A stretch of 64,000 bases of DNA from Agapetus fuscipes (GCA_951799405.1 OX637334.1:2976001-3040000), one strand, 5' to 3'; shown: positions 20,477-31,625, counted from the first letter of the stretch. Made by a program: numbers and translations. The notes: a model not told the origin generated them from the sequence alone.

Positions 20477-20615
20477 GAGGTCTGATGTTTGGCCTTCACC
20501 ACGGAGACGCTGGAGGAGGTCTGCACTCACAGCCCAGAGGCCCCGTGACGTCACTCAAAGAGGAGCCTCTCACCAGGGCGTGGATGCAGCCAACTACCCT
20601 GGTGGATAACTCCAA
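20477..20615 (+). CDS. kn: Collier/EBF exon 2 (N-terminus, MFGL start)
   Basis: COE proteins are helix-loop-helix-dimerising zinc-knuckle transcription factors that act in the nucleus. This exon encodes G-L-MFGLHHGDAGGG, then SQPRGPVTSLKEEPLTRAWM and QPTTLVDNS. The ATG at 20485-20487 corresponds to the usual vertebrate EBF start (MFGI) and to internal Met of insect collier. TSLKEEPL is a conserved family motif and a possible SUMO-type site (LKEE). The acceptor is CTTCTCCAG|GAGG and the donor CCAA|GTAAGT, phase 2. The Gly/His-rich stretch is less conserved. Codons are GC-rich at third positions, unlike the flanking introns. Confidence 0.95.
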
Positions 20616-21025
20616 GTAAGTCACTCAACTCACTTATTCAACCTTGCAAAAAATAAAAATAAAACTCTGGAATATAAATATTAAAAGTGACCTTAAGCCG
20701 GTAAATCAGGAGTGACTACAACTGCAAAAAGTCAATGCACTAAAGGACGAAACCAAAATGGAATAAATATAGAATAAGATTTTTTAATCATGCTTAAAAC
20801 TTTAGTAGATAGGTATATTTTATAAGCAATTTAATCCTTCACAGGATGATTTGTTTTTATTATTTATTGGCTTTTAAAGAGTTTCCGTCTCTGTTAAATA
20901 AATATGTTAAGTACTTACTTGATAAAAAAGAGGAAGTGAAAAAAAAACAAAACAAAAGTGCAGAGCTTGTGAAATTATTGTTGTCCCTTTTGATTTCAGT
21001 TGATTCTTTTTGTGTATTTTAAGCT

Positions 21026-21277
21026 ATCTCTCTGTAATCTGAGTTGCAAGGATATATTAATATCCAAAGCTCATATCAAATGCATGCCCACAAACAAGCA
21101 TGTGTAAGTTCCCGCTCACAAATGCTAAATGTGTACTTACAATTTAAAATCCAAACCTCAAATGAACATACACCTGACAACTTTTTCTGACTAACCCTGA
21201 AACAGGTGTGACATTGGCAAAGTGAAACATTTTTTACAGTATGGGTGGTTAGTCTCATACCAGCCTATAAGTCAAAG
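21026..21277 (-). repeat. SR300 repeat, full length
   Basis: Reverse copy from TGTAATCTGAGTTGC to CAGCCTATAAGTCAAAG. Confidence 0.85.
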
Positions 21278-21636
21278 ACTATAATGAAAATAATAATTTA
21301 TTCATAAAAGTGTTTTACATAAGAGTTACATAGCCTTTTAACTTATGTAAGAAAATTATACATGTGCCTGAACTAGGAAAACCTGTGTCTCAGGCGTGGA
21401 GAGCTTCTATATTGTATCCTTGGTGAAAAAAAACGATAAAAATTGGTGATTTAATGTACCTAACTAAATAAAAGAAGCTTAAATTTTTAATGAGCATATC
21501 ATACAATTCACACAAAAAGAAATATAAATTGTTAAACTTATATCTTGAATATATATGTGATTAAACGTTTGACGCTCACTAAGGGCAGTGTGTGATGACT
21601 CTGGGTCGTAGACAGATCGTAGCTGGTCACTTTGCG

Positions 21637-21832
21637 TAGACCTGTACCCGAGTATAAAACGTCAACACACCTCGATTGCGTAAATTTAAAATGTATGGAA
21701 TATACGACGGCACTTCTAGAGAGTGATTTAGTTCAAATACATTTTCTGCTTTACGCAATCGAGGAGAGATTAACGCAGCGTTTATACTCGGAGTACTGGT
21801 ACCCTCTACGGCGTAGACCCAGCCAGGTAGCT
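21637..21832. mobile_element. TIR element with CTCGATTGCGTAAA arms
   Basis: Imperfect inverted arms (GTACCCGAGTATAAAACG, CCTCGATTGCGTAAA and their complements) form a ~190 bp foldback. GCGTAGACC recurs at its left end, at 21812 and at 21885, so the outer limits may be wider, with a second nested hairpin near 21915-21990 (GATCCTTCT / AGAAGGATC). Confidence 0.6.
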
Positions 21833-22099
21833 GTAATTGAATTACGGTCGGTCTCTTTACTTGACCACGTCATTAAGACTGATGCGTAGACCAAGATATA
21901 TGTATGAAAGTACTTACTGTGATCCTTCTCAAACGAGACGGTCGTGGGCTTTTGGAAATCATTATCGTAGCACAAGAAGGATCATCTTTTCTGTATACCA
22001 ATTCTCAATAACAATGTCGTAGACTCAGGAATGTAGGAACTCTAGATTTTAGTGGAAACCATGTAACATTTTTCATTTATGTCTAAGAACGTGGTTCTT

Positions 22100-22250
22100 T
22101 GATTAAAAGGTTGGCATGAAGCTGACCAACCATACTGTTAACAATTGTTCACTTTTTAATGTCATCCCTTTTTCAGGGAAGGTTTATTTAAATGTAACAT
22201 GAATGTTAAATGTAATACATATTTGCAACATATATAATTATAGTTTTTGT
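22100..22250 (+). repeat. SR300 repeat with internal deletion
   Basis: The 5' part (GGTTGGCATGAAGCTGACC to TTTTTCAGGGAAGG) is fused to the last ~50 bp of the family. Confidence 0.7.
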
Positions 22251-22459
22251 TAAGATCTGGATAAAATAAATTGAAGATAAAGCTTCTTTACTAAATATAA
22301 GATAAAATATTCATCAAATTGCATGCATTTGCTTTGCAAGGAATCGAACCCACTACCTTCCGATTATGATTTATTTCTTGCTCTCTTTCGCACTTAAAAA
22401 CATTTTTAGTTAAAAAAAAATTGCTAGTATAAGGAACAATAAATTACTGGTTAATTTAC

Positions 22460-22650
22460 GTTTGTAATGACCTTTCAATGAAATTATCTAAGAATCACAT
22501 TCTACACAATCTGAGCTAAGAAAAAAACGTACAACGCGATAATGTGAGAATTGTTTGAAATATTTTTTAAATTAATTTCCAGTTTTAATACGACACACTA
22601 GTCCAGTACGCATATAAACATTGGTTATGTGAAATTAGGTACCTTTGTCT
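22460..22650 (-). mobile_element. CTTGTTT-TIR MITE, ends lost
   Basis: The interior landmarks are present in order (TTCTACACAATCTGAGCTAA, TAATGTGAGAATTGTTT, GTCCAGTACGCATA), but neither CTTG terminus remains. An L2-type 3' tail fragment (CAAGCGCCTTTGCAGGGAC, ATGGCGCT) abuts it at 22657-22705. Confidence 0.65.
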
Positions 22651-22774
22651 TTCAAGCGCCTTTGCAGGGACCCACTGTCATAAATGGCGCTGCATAATTT
22701 TTGTACATTTTCTAGAGTTAGTGCATTCAAAGAGTGAAAATTCATTTTAATTTGAATTAAAAAAATCTTTATTA

Positions 22775-23181
22775 AAACATAGTTTTATTTTCACTTATTT
22801 TGAGTTACCAAGGCCTAAGCGCTATCGGACTTTATCCGTACATCTTCAGAGGCTAACTGAGGCTAAAAACAAAAGGGTTAAAATTCAGGGTAGGAAAGAG
22901 AAAGTGGGTCGGGTTTTTCGGGCAGCTACTGTTAGTAGAGGAGAAGGACTAGGTATTTGCTTATTAATAATATTATTTAAATTGTATTGAATTTCGAGAG
23001 TTTCAAGGACAATAAGTTGTCTGCCTTTGCATCCTGAGTGGAGGACCTTTACACCTGTTGTATCGAAGGAATGGTATTTTTCTATCGAATGGTCTGCAAC
23101 CTCAGATAGCCTCTGAAGATGAACGGATAGTCTGATAGCGCTTAGGCTTTGTTAACTCAAAATAAGTGAAAATAATTTCTG
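22775..23181. repeat. Palindrome carrying degenerate hammerhead-like core
   Basis: A left arm (22775-22858) and right arm (23111-23181) are inverted copies of the same ~75 bp, separated by ~250 bp. Each arm holds CTGAAGATG, then a short hairpin (CGGA..TCCG or a decayed form), then GATAGCGCTTAGG. The GAAA expected after the stem is replaced by ATAGC. A 3' end of CAAAATAAGTGAAAATAA is common to both arms. Confidence 0.55.
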
Positions 23182-23189
23182 AATTAATA

Positions 23190-24275
23190 ATAATCTGTCG
23201 AAGATAAGATAACAAGCATTAAGAGAACGATTTATTGATGTATAATTTGATTTCATCTTTAAATAAATGCACATCTGTCGTTGCTTTTGATTCACATATA
23301 TTTTTTCTCGATTTCCCGCAAACTGTCTCGCCTAATCCTCCTTCCCTCTAGCGCTAAATAATTGAATAAGCCTTAGCGCGGACCGCCAAGTGGCTAGCGG
23401 TCCGTCCGTAAGGATAATTATTAGCCCAACAGAGAAAATAAAAAGCAAACAGTTTATGGTGGACTGGCCTAGTGGTAAGCCTGTTAGAACCGCCGGCATA
23501 ACAAACGGGGATACTAAATAAAGACAGTGGCTGAATGTATAGACTAGTATTACAATTAGTACAGAACTTTAATCTGCGTTTTATTTTGTAACAAAAAAAA
23601 AACGGGGTTTCATACAATTTTTAAGTGCTAAAACTGGAAAGGTTTCGTGCGTTTTACACATGTATGTCCTTTTTTGATTAAGGTTAAATTAAATATACCT
23701 AGTTAAGTGCTATCCATAGGTATGGAGATTATTCCAAAATTGTTCCCAAAACAATTTTTCCAGAAATAAACGGAAGAGAAATCAAACACAATTTCAAGAA
23801 AAACCAAAAATTTAAGATAATAATATTTTAAGATTGCTGAAATTATTTTAATAAAAGCCTTGCAGTTTGATTTTCATGGTGTTTTTAATCAAGTGCATAT
23901 GCAAGTTTTATGAATAAACTTATCCATTCTTATAACTGTTCTATGAGTGAACATGATAGGTGGTTGATTTGATTATGAAAATGTAATAAACAGTATAATT
24001 GATAATAATTAATTGATTTACAAAAAAATCTTTTTTCATCCGGTTTAAAGTCATCAATTCCATAAAAAAACACGAGACTTATACTTGATTTTCAGTTCAG
24101 AAAATCTAATGAAAAAGGTCAAATTTAGACTGGATATTTGTTCGACCTATTTATATATTATACTAATTAAATTTCAACGATGATTTCACTTATTATATAT
24201 AAAACGAAAGTTTCATAATAATTCATCGTTTTTTTTTCAACTGCTCTATCGCTCATATCTCCATGGCCTCCTTAT
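23190..24275. other. AT-rich intron DNA, possible degraded tRNA-like block
   Basis: The only structured piece is 23370-23520: a small hairpin (GACCGCCAAGTGGCTAGCGGTC) and TGGCCTAGTGGTAAGCCTGTTAGAACCGCC split by one short gap, reminiscent of a SINE head. The rest shows nothing. Confidence 0.35.
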
Positions 24276-24281
24276 ACCTTT

Positions 24282-24530
24282 CCTTGACTTATACGTTGGT
24301 ATGAGGCTGACCACCCGTACGGTAAAAAATGGTTCACTTTGCCAATGTCACCCTGTTTCAGGGAAGGTCGGCAAGTGTTGCAAGGCTTATGTTCATTTGA
24401 GATTGGGTTTTTATATTGTAGGTCCACATGCGGCTTGTGTTAGCGTGAACTTATAACGTGTCTGCTTGTGGGAATGCGTTTAATATGAACCTTAAATGAC
24501 ATATATCTCTGCAGCTTAGATTTAGATTTT
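24282..24530 (+). repeat. SR300 repeat, full length
   Basis: TTCCTTGACTTATACGTTGG to GCAGCTTAGATTTAGATT. The ORF on the opposite strand is a repeat artefact. Confidence 0.85.
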
Positions 24531-24544
24531 TTAGCCTCCGATAT

Positions 24545-25012
24545 CCTTACCTCGTCCAAGCCTTCGTCTTCCTCCTGAATTCCCATATATAATGCGTTTG
24601 GGGATCTATGAGCTGTGAGTTCTATCAAAATTTATATCGGAGCTTGTTCTAATGAGCTCCATTCATTAATCCCTCCCCCTCGCTTTTCAGAAAGGGAAAC
24701 TCGTAGTACGACTCTCATTCATCCCTTTGCAGTCGATCTCAAAACTATGAGAACTTGGCGTTTTCATGACTCATTCCTTTGCCAAACTGCCCGTTTATGG
24801 AATGGTCTACCAGTATCTGTGTTCCCTTCCCAATTTAATCCGGTTTTATTCAAAACCAACATCAATCACCACTTCCTTGCAGCGCCTCACGACAGAACCA
24901 AGAACTCAAGCAACACCTCTGCGGCACCCTTCCAGGGTGACATAGACCCCCAAGACTCACAAGAATTGGGGAGCCTCCCGCACAGGATTCCTTAAAAAAA
25001 AAAAAAAAAAAA
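24545..25012 (+). pseudogene. LINE 3' end whose tail is shared with tS2 SINEs
   Basis: The frame ending at 24995 encodes the extreme C-terminus of a non-LTR reverse transcriptase: TARLWNGLPVSVFPSQFNP, then VLFKTNINHHFL. This is the familiar LWN-LP-VFP-FK-N-H block of jockey/CR1-type LINEs. The following 3' UTR reads ACACCTCTGCGGCAC, GACATAGACCCC, CTCCCGCACAGGATT and then poly(A). The same ordered blocks end the long tS2 copies at 37.1 and 43.5 kb, pointing to this LINE as the partner that mobilised tS2. It is heavily 5'-truncated. Confidence 0.8.
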
Positions 25013-25617
25013 CGGTTCTTTTTATATCCGAAAAGTGCAATTAACCTTAAAACTGAACTCTAATGAAAAGGATCGTAAACGCAACTTGCTAACTGTCCTA
25101 AACAACTGGAAACTGCATCCGTCTGTATGGACCATCAGCCTCCCTCAACAATATTGATGCGGTCCTAATTGGATAGAGTCGGAGACTCGCGCTTTTGTTT
25201 CCCATATTTTCCCTCGGTGAGATCGCTAAAAGGTCTCTCAGACATCTGTCGCACGAATTGCAGAGTAAATATTTGGCGGACTGGGAGAGTATGAAAATGC
25301 GGTGTTTATATCTTTACCCTTACTATGAAACTTCGTTAATAACTCAACAATTGTGCTAAGCAACTTATCTCTCGCTAGAGTTGCTGCTTTGGTTTCAATA
25401 CGAATGTATTGTTAAGTTTAAGCGTTAGATTTTGTACTAGGGACACTTATCCAAATCAACTTAGGGACAGGCAGACGGGAATTATTCATATCTGTAAAGG
25501 AGAATCAAGTGTAAAGCCTTTTAACCAAATACCTTTTGTATTTTATCTTTAAATAATGGCATTCATATTTTCATCATTGTTTTTTTTAATGTTCCATAAA
25601 ATGCAGCGTATTGAGTT

Positions 25618-25915
25618 CGATCGATAGCTCAGTTGATAGAGTGCTTGTATTCCATGCTGAGAGCTCGGGTTCGGGGAAATGATTTCTCGTGTCGGTGTTT
25701 ACATCAAACCCAAAATAAAATATCGGAAAATTTTACTAAGCCTTCACAAGAAATGAGTACCAGCTCCCTCGACTAGTGCGAGAACCCCACTTCAAGTGAA
25801 GTCATAGGCGTAAGGTCGACCACTTACCTGTAAAAATAAATAGGTTCCACTCAACACATGCGAATCCTTCGGAGAAAACGCTGCAAAACGTTACACTCTA
25901 CATACGTAGCTTATG
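25618..25915 (+). mobile_element. tS1 SINE with box B deletion
   Basis: Head TCGATAGCTCAGTTGATAGAG. The segment after GCTCGGGTTCG jumps directly to GGGAAATGATTTC, deleting half of box B. The body and tail are intact to TACGTAGCTTATG. Confidence 0.8.
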
Positions 25916-26822
25916 TAAGTACCTACTTAGCATAAGTAACGTTCACAAATAAATAATAAATAAGTTTTTTTATGCAAGTCCTTGTTATAACCAAAACTAA
26001 ATCCATTTCCCTTTACTTAAAGTATTTATTAATTTTAAAATGTACCCTTATTCAATCAAAACCAATTTTATTTTTTCTTTAAATTTTATTTCTCTCTATT
26101 ATACTTGACTGATTGGTTGGTATGATGCTGACCTCTGTGCTGTAAAAATCGGTTCACTTTTCTCAATGCCACCCTGTTTCAGGGAAAAGCGGCAAGAGTT
26201 GAAAGGTTTATGTTCATGTGAGTTTTTGTTTATTTATATGCACGCATGCAGAATGTGTAGTAAGGAGGGCCACTGATGTATGGGAAAAAAATAATTACGC
26301 TGAATTTTAATCTAAGAGTGAAATTATGTTGCTAAATGACGTAATTTTATTGTACAGAAAGTTTCATTAGAATCAAACAACAACTTTTGTCTCCAAATCG
26401 ACATTGAAATAATGAGAAATTGAAAAAAAACACAAAAAAAATATTTTTACATACTGACTTTAAATTGATTTTGTCCGTTTAAAATGACGTCTACATAAAC
26501 ACACATTCATGGCTTTCAAAACAAACGTATGAAGTTTTCGTTGTTGATTTTGCCACGTGGAACTATCTTTCTTTTATTTACTGAGCGCGCGGAGCGACAA
26601 AGCACGATGTCGCATGATTTATGAGCATTTGAACTTATCAACGAACATCTAAATTTACTCGCCAGGTGAATATTCATATTTTATATCTATGTCAAAGATT
26701 TTTTGGACTAAAATCAATTTATTTATGTAATAAAATACTTATGTATTGATGTTTTGTAGAATTATAGTTAGTATTTTGCATTTTTGTAGTATTTATTTAT
26801 AAAATTAAGTGATGTCTCTTAA

Positions 26823-27738
26823 AACGGACATTGCCTAGTTCTCCCTACAAGTAGTGGCTGTAGCACATGTCCCTTGTGACGGACGTTGCCAAATCAATCA
26901 CATGATATTTCTTCAATTCTAGCGTCGATTCCTGGATTGGACGAAATATCTGTACGCCTCAGACATATTTGTTTGCGTCTGGGTGTATTTCTATGTTTGT
27001 GTTGCTATTATTTCTAGTACGTATTACCTTACTTTGACCAGAACAATAGCTTTTATTATTATTTAAATTGTAAAAAATACATTTTTTTACAGAAATGTTG
27101 TGGCACACGAAAAATATATATAAATAGAAATACCTTTGATGAGGTAAAGACGTCTCTTCAATACTTTCAACATTTTTTCGATAATAACTTTATGGATTTT
27201 ATAGTAACAGTGACCAATTTATATTCTTCACAAAAGACGGGAAAAACAATAAAAATCAGTAGAAAAGAATTAGAATGTTATTAGGATGAAATTAGGAATC
27301 AAAATACTAAGAGGCATGCCAGCTATTGAAGACTTTTGGTCGAATGATCTCCGATATGAATGTATTGCTAAAGCGATGCCCCTGAAAAGGTATCAAACTT
27401 TAAAACGTTATCTCCATTTTTGTGATAATTCAAACATACCTAAGAATGATAGTTACGCTTTAAATCTGCCCTGTTATAGAACACATCCGACCAAAATGTT
27501 TACAAATAGAAGAAGGAGGCTCATATTCCATTGACAAAATGATGATCTTGTATAAAGGGAAAAAGGCTAGAAATATAAGACAATACATCCCCAAGAAACC
27601 AAATAAATGGAGATTTAAGTTTGAAGGACAAGCTGGATATATGAAAAACAAATGTGCTTCATTCCAAGTCGCATCAGCCGTTTTTATAGGATTAGTATTA
27701 CTAACTTTTATCATTAGCTCAACTTGGTTATGTCCGTT
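26823..27738 (+). pseudogene. piggyBac-type transposase remnant (frameshifted, deleted)
   Basis: The first frame (27286 on) reads RGMPAIEDFWSNDLRYECIA, then KRYQTLKRYLHFCDN, matching the early conserved block of piggyBac transposases. A second frame (about 27513-27640) reads YSIDKMMILYKGKKARNIRQ and YIPKKPNKWRFKF, the block with the first catalytic aspartate. Most sequence between the two and everything after is deleted, so it is inactive. Inverted TTAAAACGGACAT / ATGTCCGTTTTAA lie at 26819 and 27730, and TTAA is the piggyBac target. However, similarity extends outward past TTAA, so these may be internal repeats rather than true ends. Confidence 0.75.
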
Positions 27739-28224
27739 TTAAGTGACATGGTGAATTAGAACTAACAATAAGCTATTTCAGGAAATGTCCGTTACAGCGG
27801 ACGTTCTGAAAAAACGATTATTCACAATTTTTTTTTTTTTTTTTTTTCAAATTCTTGTTACTATATCCAAAATCAATATAAATATGTAGTAAGAAAGCAA
27901 AAAATTACAGTAGATGTATGACGGCCCATTTAAGGGTTAAGCCCGATTTTTTAATTTTATTTCTCATGTAAAACAAATGTTTAAGGTATAAAATAACACA
28001 TTGAGAGAAAAAATTAAATTACAGAAAGTAAAATTTTGTTATTGATAACGTAAAACATCCGTTTTTTTTTCGAATTTTGGCCTGACACTGCGAGACGTTA
28101 TTTTAGGTTAAATATTTTTTTCTAATGTTGATTTAAAAAAAAACGTTGAAAACAGAGACTTTTGTGCTGTTCTTCAAAGACATTTTGCTAGTTTTCGTAT
28201 GATAAACGTAGATGAGATAGATCC

Positions 28225-29065
28225 ATTTGCCCACCGTGTGCTGTGAAAAAAAATGAGATCTCCATCAGATGTCTTTTGAGATGCTAGTGGTTCAGATGTA
28301 TTTTGTAAGAGTCAATTTTCCCACCTTGCATGATAAGAATTTTTAGAATCTTACGTGTATCTGCGAGGAATTCACTTAGGTGTTTGTGAAGATTCGTAAC
28401 TTCGCTATCAGTAAGTTTTCTGAATGAGCAAAGCAACTATTTTTTCACTTGGCGCAATCAAATATCATTTTAGGTTGTCCTGATGAATATTTTTAATTTA
28501 AATAAACTTCGATAAATGTCGGAAACCATCTTTGCAATAGGATGGCACTTACAAATATCATAAATGTAACTGAAAAGAAAAGTAATCATTATTTTTGAGT
28601 ATATGTATGTACCTTAAGAAGGTAACTGCTACAAAAATAAGGCATATTATTATAAATCAAGCTAAAGCGTATGCTTGAACAACATAATTTGCCAAATTAA
28701 TAAGTTTTTTAAGGGATCCTAAGCTCTATAGCTCGCGGAATCCACCAAGCATAGGATTTTTTTCCTGGAGTTTTATGGGCTAAGTTTATGTTTTCTAAGA
28801 CAAACTTGTAAAGATATAATTGATCTGTACTTTAATCTTGTGCGAAAAAATCATATGGGTATTAAAGGTTTTTTTGAAAACTAATTGAATGTTTCACATT
28901 TGATACCATGCAGAACTTCTGAAGTTATGAGTGCTGCCACTTTTCCCAAAACTCGATACCTGTAGAAAGTTTTTGCCAATGTAGAAACATCCAGTATGCC
29001 TTTTTTGAAAAGTTGGCGATGCAGCTTTGGAAATGATTCTTGTGAGACTGGCTGTGGAGATATAC
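28225..29065 (-). pseudogene. Decayed reverse-strand ORF inside the TIR element
   Basis: Reverse-strand reading gives open stretches without low complexity: SPQPVSQESFPKLHRQLFKK followed by GILDVSTLAKTFYRYRVLGK, and, from about 28420 downward, KLTDSEVTNLHKHLSEFLAD and TRKILKILIMQGGK. Stops and frame changes separate them. I do not recognise the family; position inside the TIRs suggests the element's own transposase. Confidence 0.4.
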
Positions 29066-30114
29066 ATACTCAATGATGATGGTGTTTTATGTTATTTTAA
29101 GATTTAGGCGTGTTCTTTTACCATCAATGTATTTTGGTTCGATTATCTAAGCTTTTTTACGTAGATCCTTTTTTCTATGATTTCTTAGTTACTTTATAAC
29201 GACTATGGCTGTACCTATTTCCAATAATCATTTTCCCTGATGTTTGCTAGTCAGTTAGGAAGCTTCGCTCTTGTGCGAACACTCCGCAATCTCTATGAAA
29301 GGCGCATTGATTTATTTCTTTACATTTACAGGACAATAAATGTAAAACAGCACATTATTAATCATCTTTATCATAAGCTCAACAGTTTTGGGTGGGGTTT
29401 TTTTAAACAATATCAGTTGTTTTTGGAGATTTTGGCGTTTTTTCGTGATTTTCAAAACATTTTTTGTCCAGTTGTGCAGTTACATTACTGCATTAAAAGA
29501 TACATTTCATGACACTCCATGCTTTCTAAAAGAATAAAACAAATTTTACCAGTCACAGGACATTGAAATAAGTTTCGTATTCAACTCATAGTGAAAACGC
29601 GCGGTCACAAATTCTTTGCAAAATAGTGAAATTCGACGCTCTCTCTACCCCTCCTACTGCTTATTTTGTGAAAAAATAACTTGTTTATTTGTACTGTTGG
29701 TGCGCATTACTATATTTTATGCATAAAAATATAGAAATAACCGAAAAATCTCAATTCCTTATTGTATTATTAGCCCTCATAAAAAATGATAAAAATGACC
29801 TTTTTTCGAAACTTTGAGGCCGATTTGGAGACAGATGATTAATACTTTTACGGAATTTGATTTTACACACGTAATTTGAACTTCTTTTGGCAACATATTC
29901 TTACTATTAGATGATTATTATCCAAAAAAAAAAAAATCGGCCCTCCTTAATGTGTAGGCGCGATTCTACATGTGCCTGTCTGTAGGCATACATTTAATAT
30001 GAGCCTTAAATGTTAACCTATCTTTGAAGCTTATATTATAGATTATAGATAGATAGATACTTACAAGTATGATGATTTCTTCAATTCATTAGGTACCTCC
30101 TCTTTTCGTGTCGA

Positions 30115-31330
30115 AAATAAAAGTAACTTCCGTTGAAATCTCTGTCACCGAAATTGATGCCAATTCATCAAAAAATTATTCCTCTCAACCCTAACATCGT
30201 TCATCCTTTCCAGCGCCAAATTACCAACAAAACTCCCGCGTATTTAATCCGCCCCCTTCTCACTCCCTTTTGCGCCCCTTTACCGACCGCTTACCGCCCT
30301 TTTACACCGTTTCTCTAACGCCTACTTAAATTTTTCTGAGAGTTTGATTTTTTAACGCCCCCTTAGCGTTCTCTTTTTTATACGATCCGATTGTTCCTTA
30401 ACTTATAGGTAGGTATGCGGCTGACCACCCATGCTGTAAAAAATTGTTCACTTTGCCAATGTCACCCTTGTTTCAGGGAAGGTCGACAAGAGTTGCAGAA
30501 TGTATGCTCATTTGAGATTTGGGTTTGTATGTTGTTGGTTCACATGCGGAACTACTTTCTTAACGCCCTTACTGCTCTCTTACCACCCTCATAGTATCCT
30601 CTTAGCGCCTTTTTCCTTTCTAGTCTTGACATACTTTCTAAATGCATATTTTACATCACTTACCGCATTTTTACCGACCCCCCCCCCCCATATTCTCTTC
30701 AACGCCTCTTGAAACCCGTTTTCAATCTTTTAAACGCCTTCTTACTTCTCGTTCAGTCTCTTTAACATAAAAGTTTTCCTGATTGTCTTTTATTAGAACC
30801 TTGTCACCGCTTTGACGCCTCTTTACATACTTTTCAACATCCTCTATATTTTTTCAGCGCCTCTTTGATTTTTTTTCAATCTTTCAAAAGCCTTCTTTCA
30901 TCCCTTACCACATCTCTGGAATCTTCTCAGCGCCTCTTTACACCTTCTCAAAGTATTCAGAGATTTTGAACGCCCCTTTTCCACCATTTGCATCCTCACC
31001 GCCCACTCAAGAGCCTTCTAGTACCCTTCTAACGTCTCTTCCCCCCTTGAGCACCCTCAACACCCACTAAGCCTTCCTTAGCCTCCTCCTAGCGCCCTTT
31101 TTGCGCCTCCTTGCCTCCCTGTACCACCCCTTGTCCACAAGACAGCCTACTAATGATTAACCTTATTAAGGCAGAGCCGGCGGGTAATTGCATTACTGTA
31201 ATACGATATTGTTTTTAATTAAATAACCAGTGCCGAAGTGGCGGCTTGTCATGTCTTTTAATTTTTCGCCCGAAACTTAATTTGGGGCGGTTAAAATTTC
31301 ACCGCCCCCTTTTTTTAAAGTGTGTTTTTT
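30115..31330 (+). repeat. Pyrimidine-rich region with recurrent (A/G)CGCC-CTTT motif
   Basis: Over ~1.2 kb the + strand is strongly C/T-biased and repeats AACGCC, CCGCCC, AGCGCCTCTTT or ACGCCTCTTT every 20-40 bp, interrupted by one SR300 fragment (30391-30552). It ends with CACCGCCCCCTTTTTTTA. Similar ACCGCCCCC / TAACGCCCC clusters occur at 56.2 and 62.2-62.4 kb. It looks like a decayed minisatellite or a large factor-binding array. No protein is encoded. Confidence 0.5.
30391..30552 (+). repeat. SR300 repeat, 5' half
   Basis: GTTCCTTAACTTATAGGTAGG to GGTTCACATGCGG, inserted in the pyrimidine-rich region. Confidence 0.85.
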
Positions 31331-31461
31331 CAGCCACTAATTAACGCCCTTCTAGTAAGACGAAAACACACTAATTTAATCAACACAAGCACTTTTTTTT
31401 AGTTTTTTAATCTCTTTTTCTCTTTGGAAATTTTAAGAACTCATAGCTTTCTTTTTGAATG

Positions 31462-31625
31462 TGGGTTGATATGTGACTGGTTATCCATTTCGCAAAGATA
31501 CATGGTACACTTTGAGCCATGCAACTCCTGTTTCAGGGAAAGGTGGCGAAAGTTGCAGAGTATATTGTATTCATTTGAGAATAAGACTCTATTCTGTTTA
31601 TGCACAAATACATATGCAGCCTATT
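31462..31625 (+). repeat. SR300 repeat, very diverged
   Basis: GTGGGTTGATATGTGACTGG, ACTCCTGTTTCAGGGAAAGG and ATTCATTTGAGAAT keep family order with many substitutions. A separate 3' half lies at 32140-32257 (GTGTATAAGCGCAAAATTAC to CTTAGATTATAGATCC). Confidence 0.65.

Larger units (their letters stand above)
26261..29949. mobile_element. 3.69 kb DNA transposon, 8-bp TSD, TIR TAAGGAGGGCC
   Basis: Perfect 11-bp termini TAAGGAGGGCC (26261-26271) and GGCCCTCCTTA (29939-29949) are flanked by an 8-bp duplication, ATGTGTAG. The inverted similarity continues imperfectly for about 150 bp (TGTTGC-AAA, TGTCTCCAAATCG near 26390 and its complement near 29825). An 8-bp TSD is typical of the hAT and P superfamilies, among others. 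Broken reverse-strand coding survives inside (about 28230-29060), as does a piggyBac piece on the + strand. The long diverged TIRs suggest an old autonomous element. Confidence 0.85.
26103..30055 (+). repeat. SR300 copy split by the 3.69 kb TIR element
   Basis: The left piece (26103-26260) ends ATGCAGAATGTGTAG and the right piece (29950-30055) resumes ATGTGTAGGCGCGA, the expected continuation of the family, ending TTATATTATAGATTATAG. The shared ATGTGTAG is the duplicated target. Confidence 0.85.
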
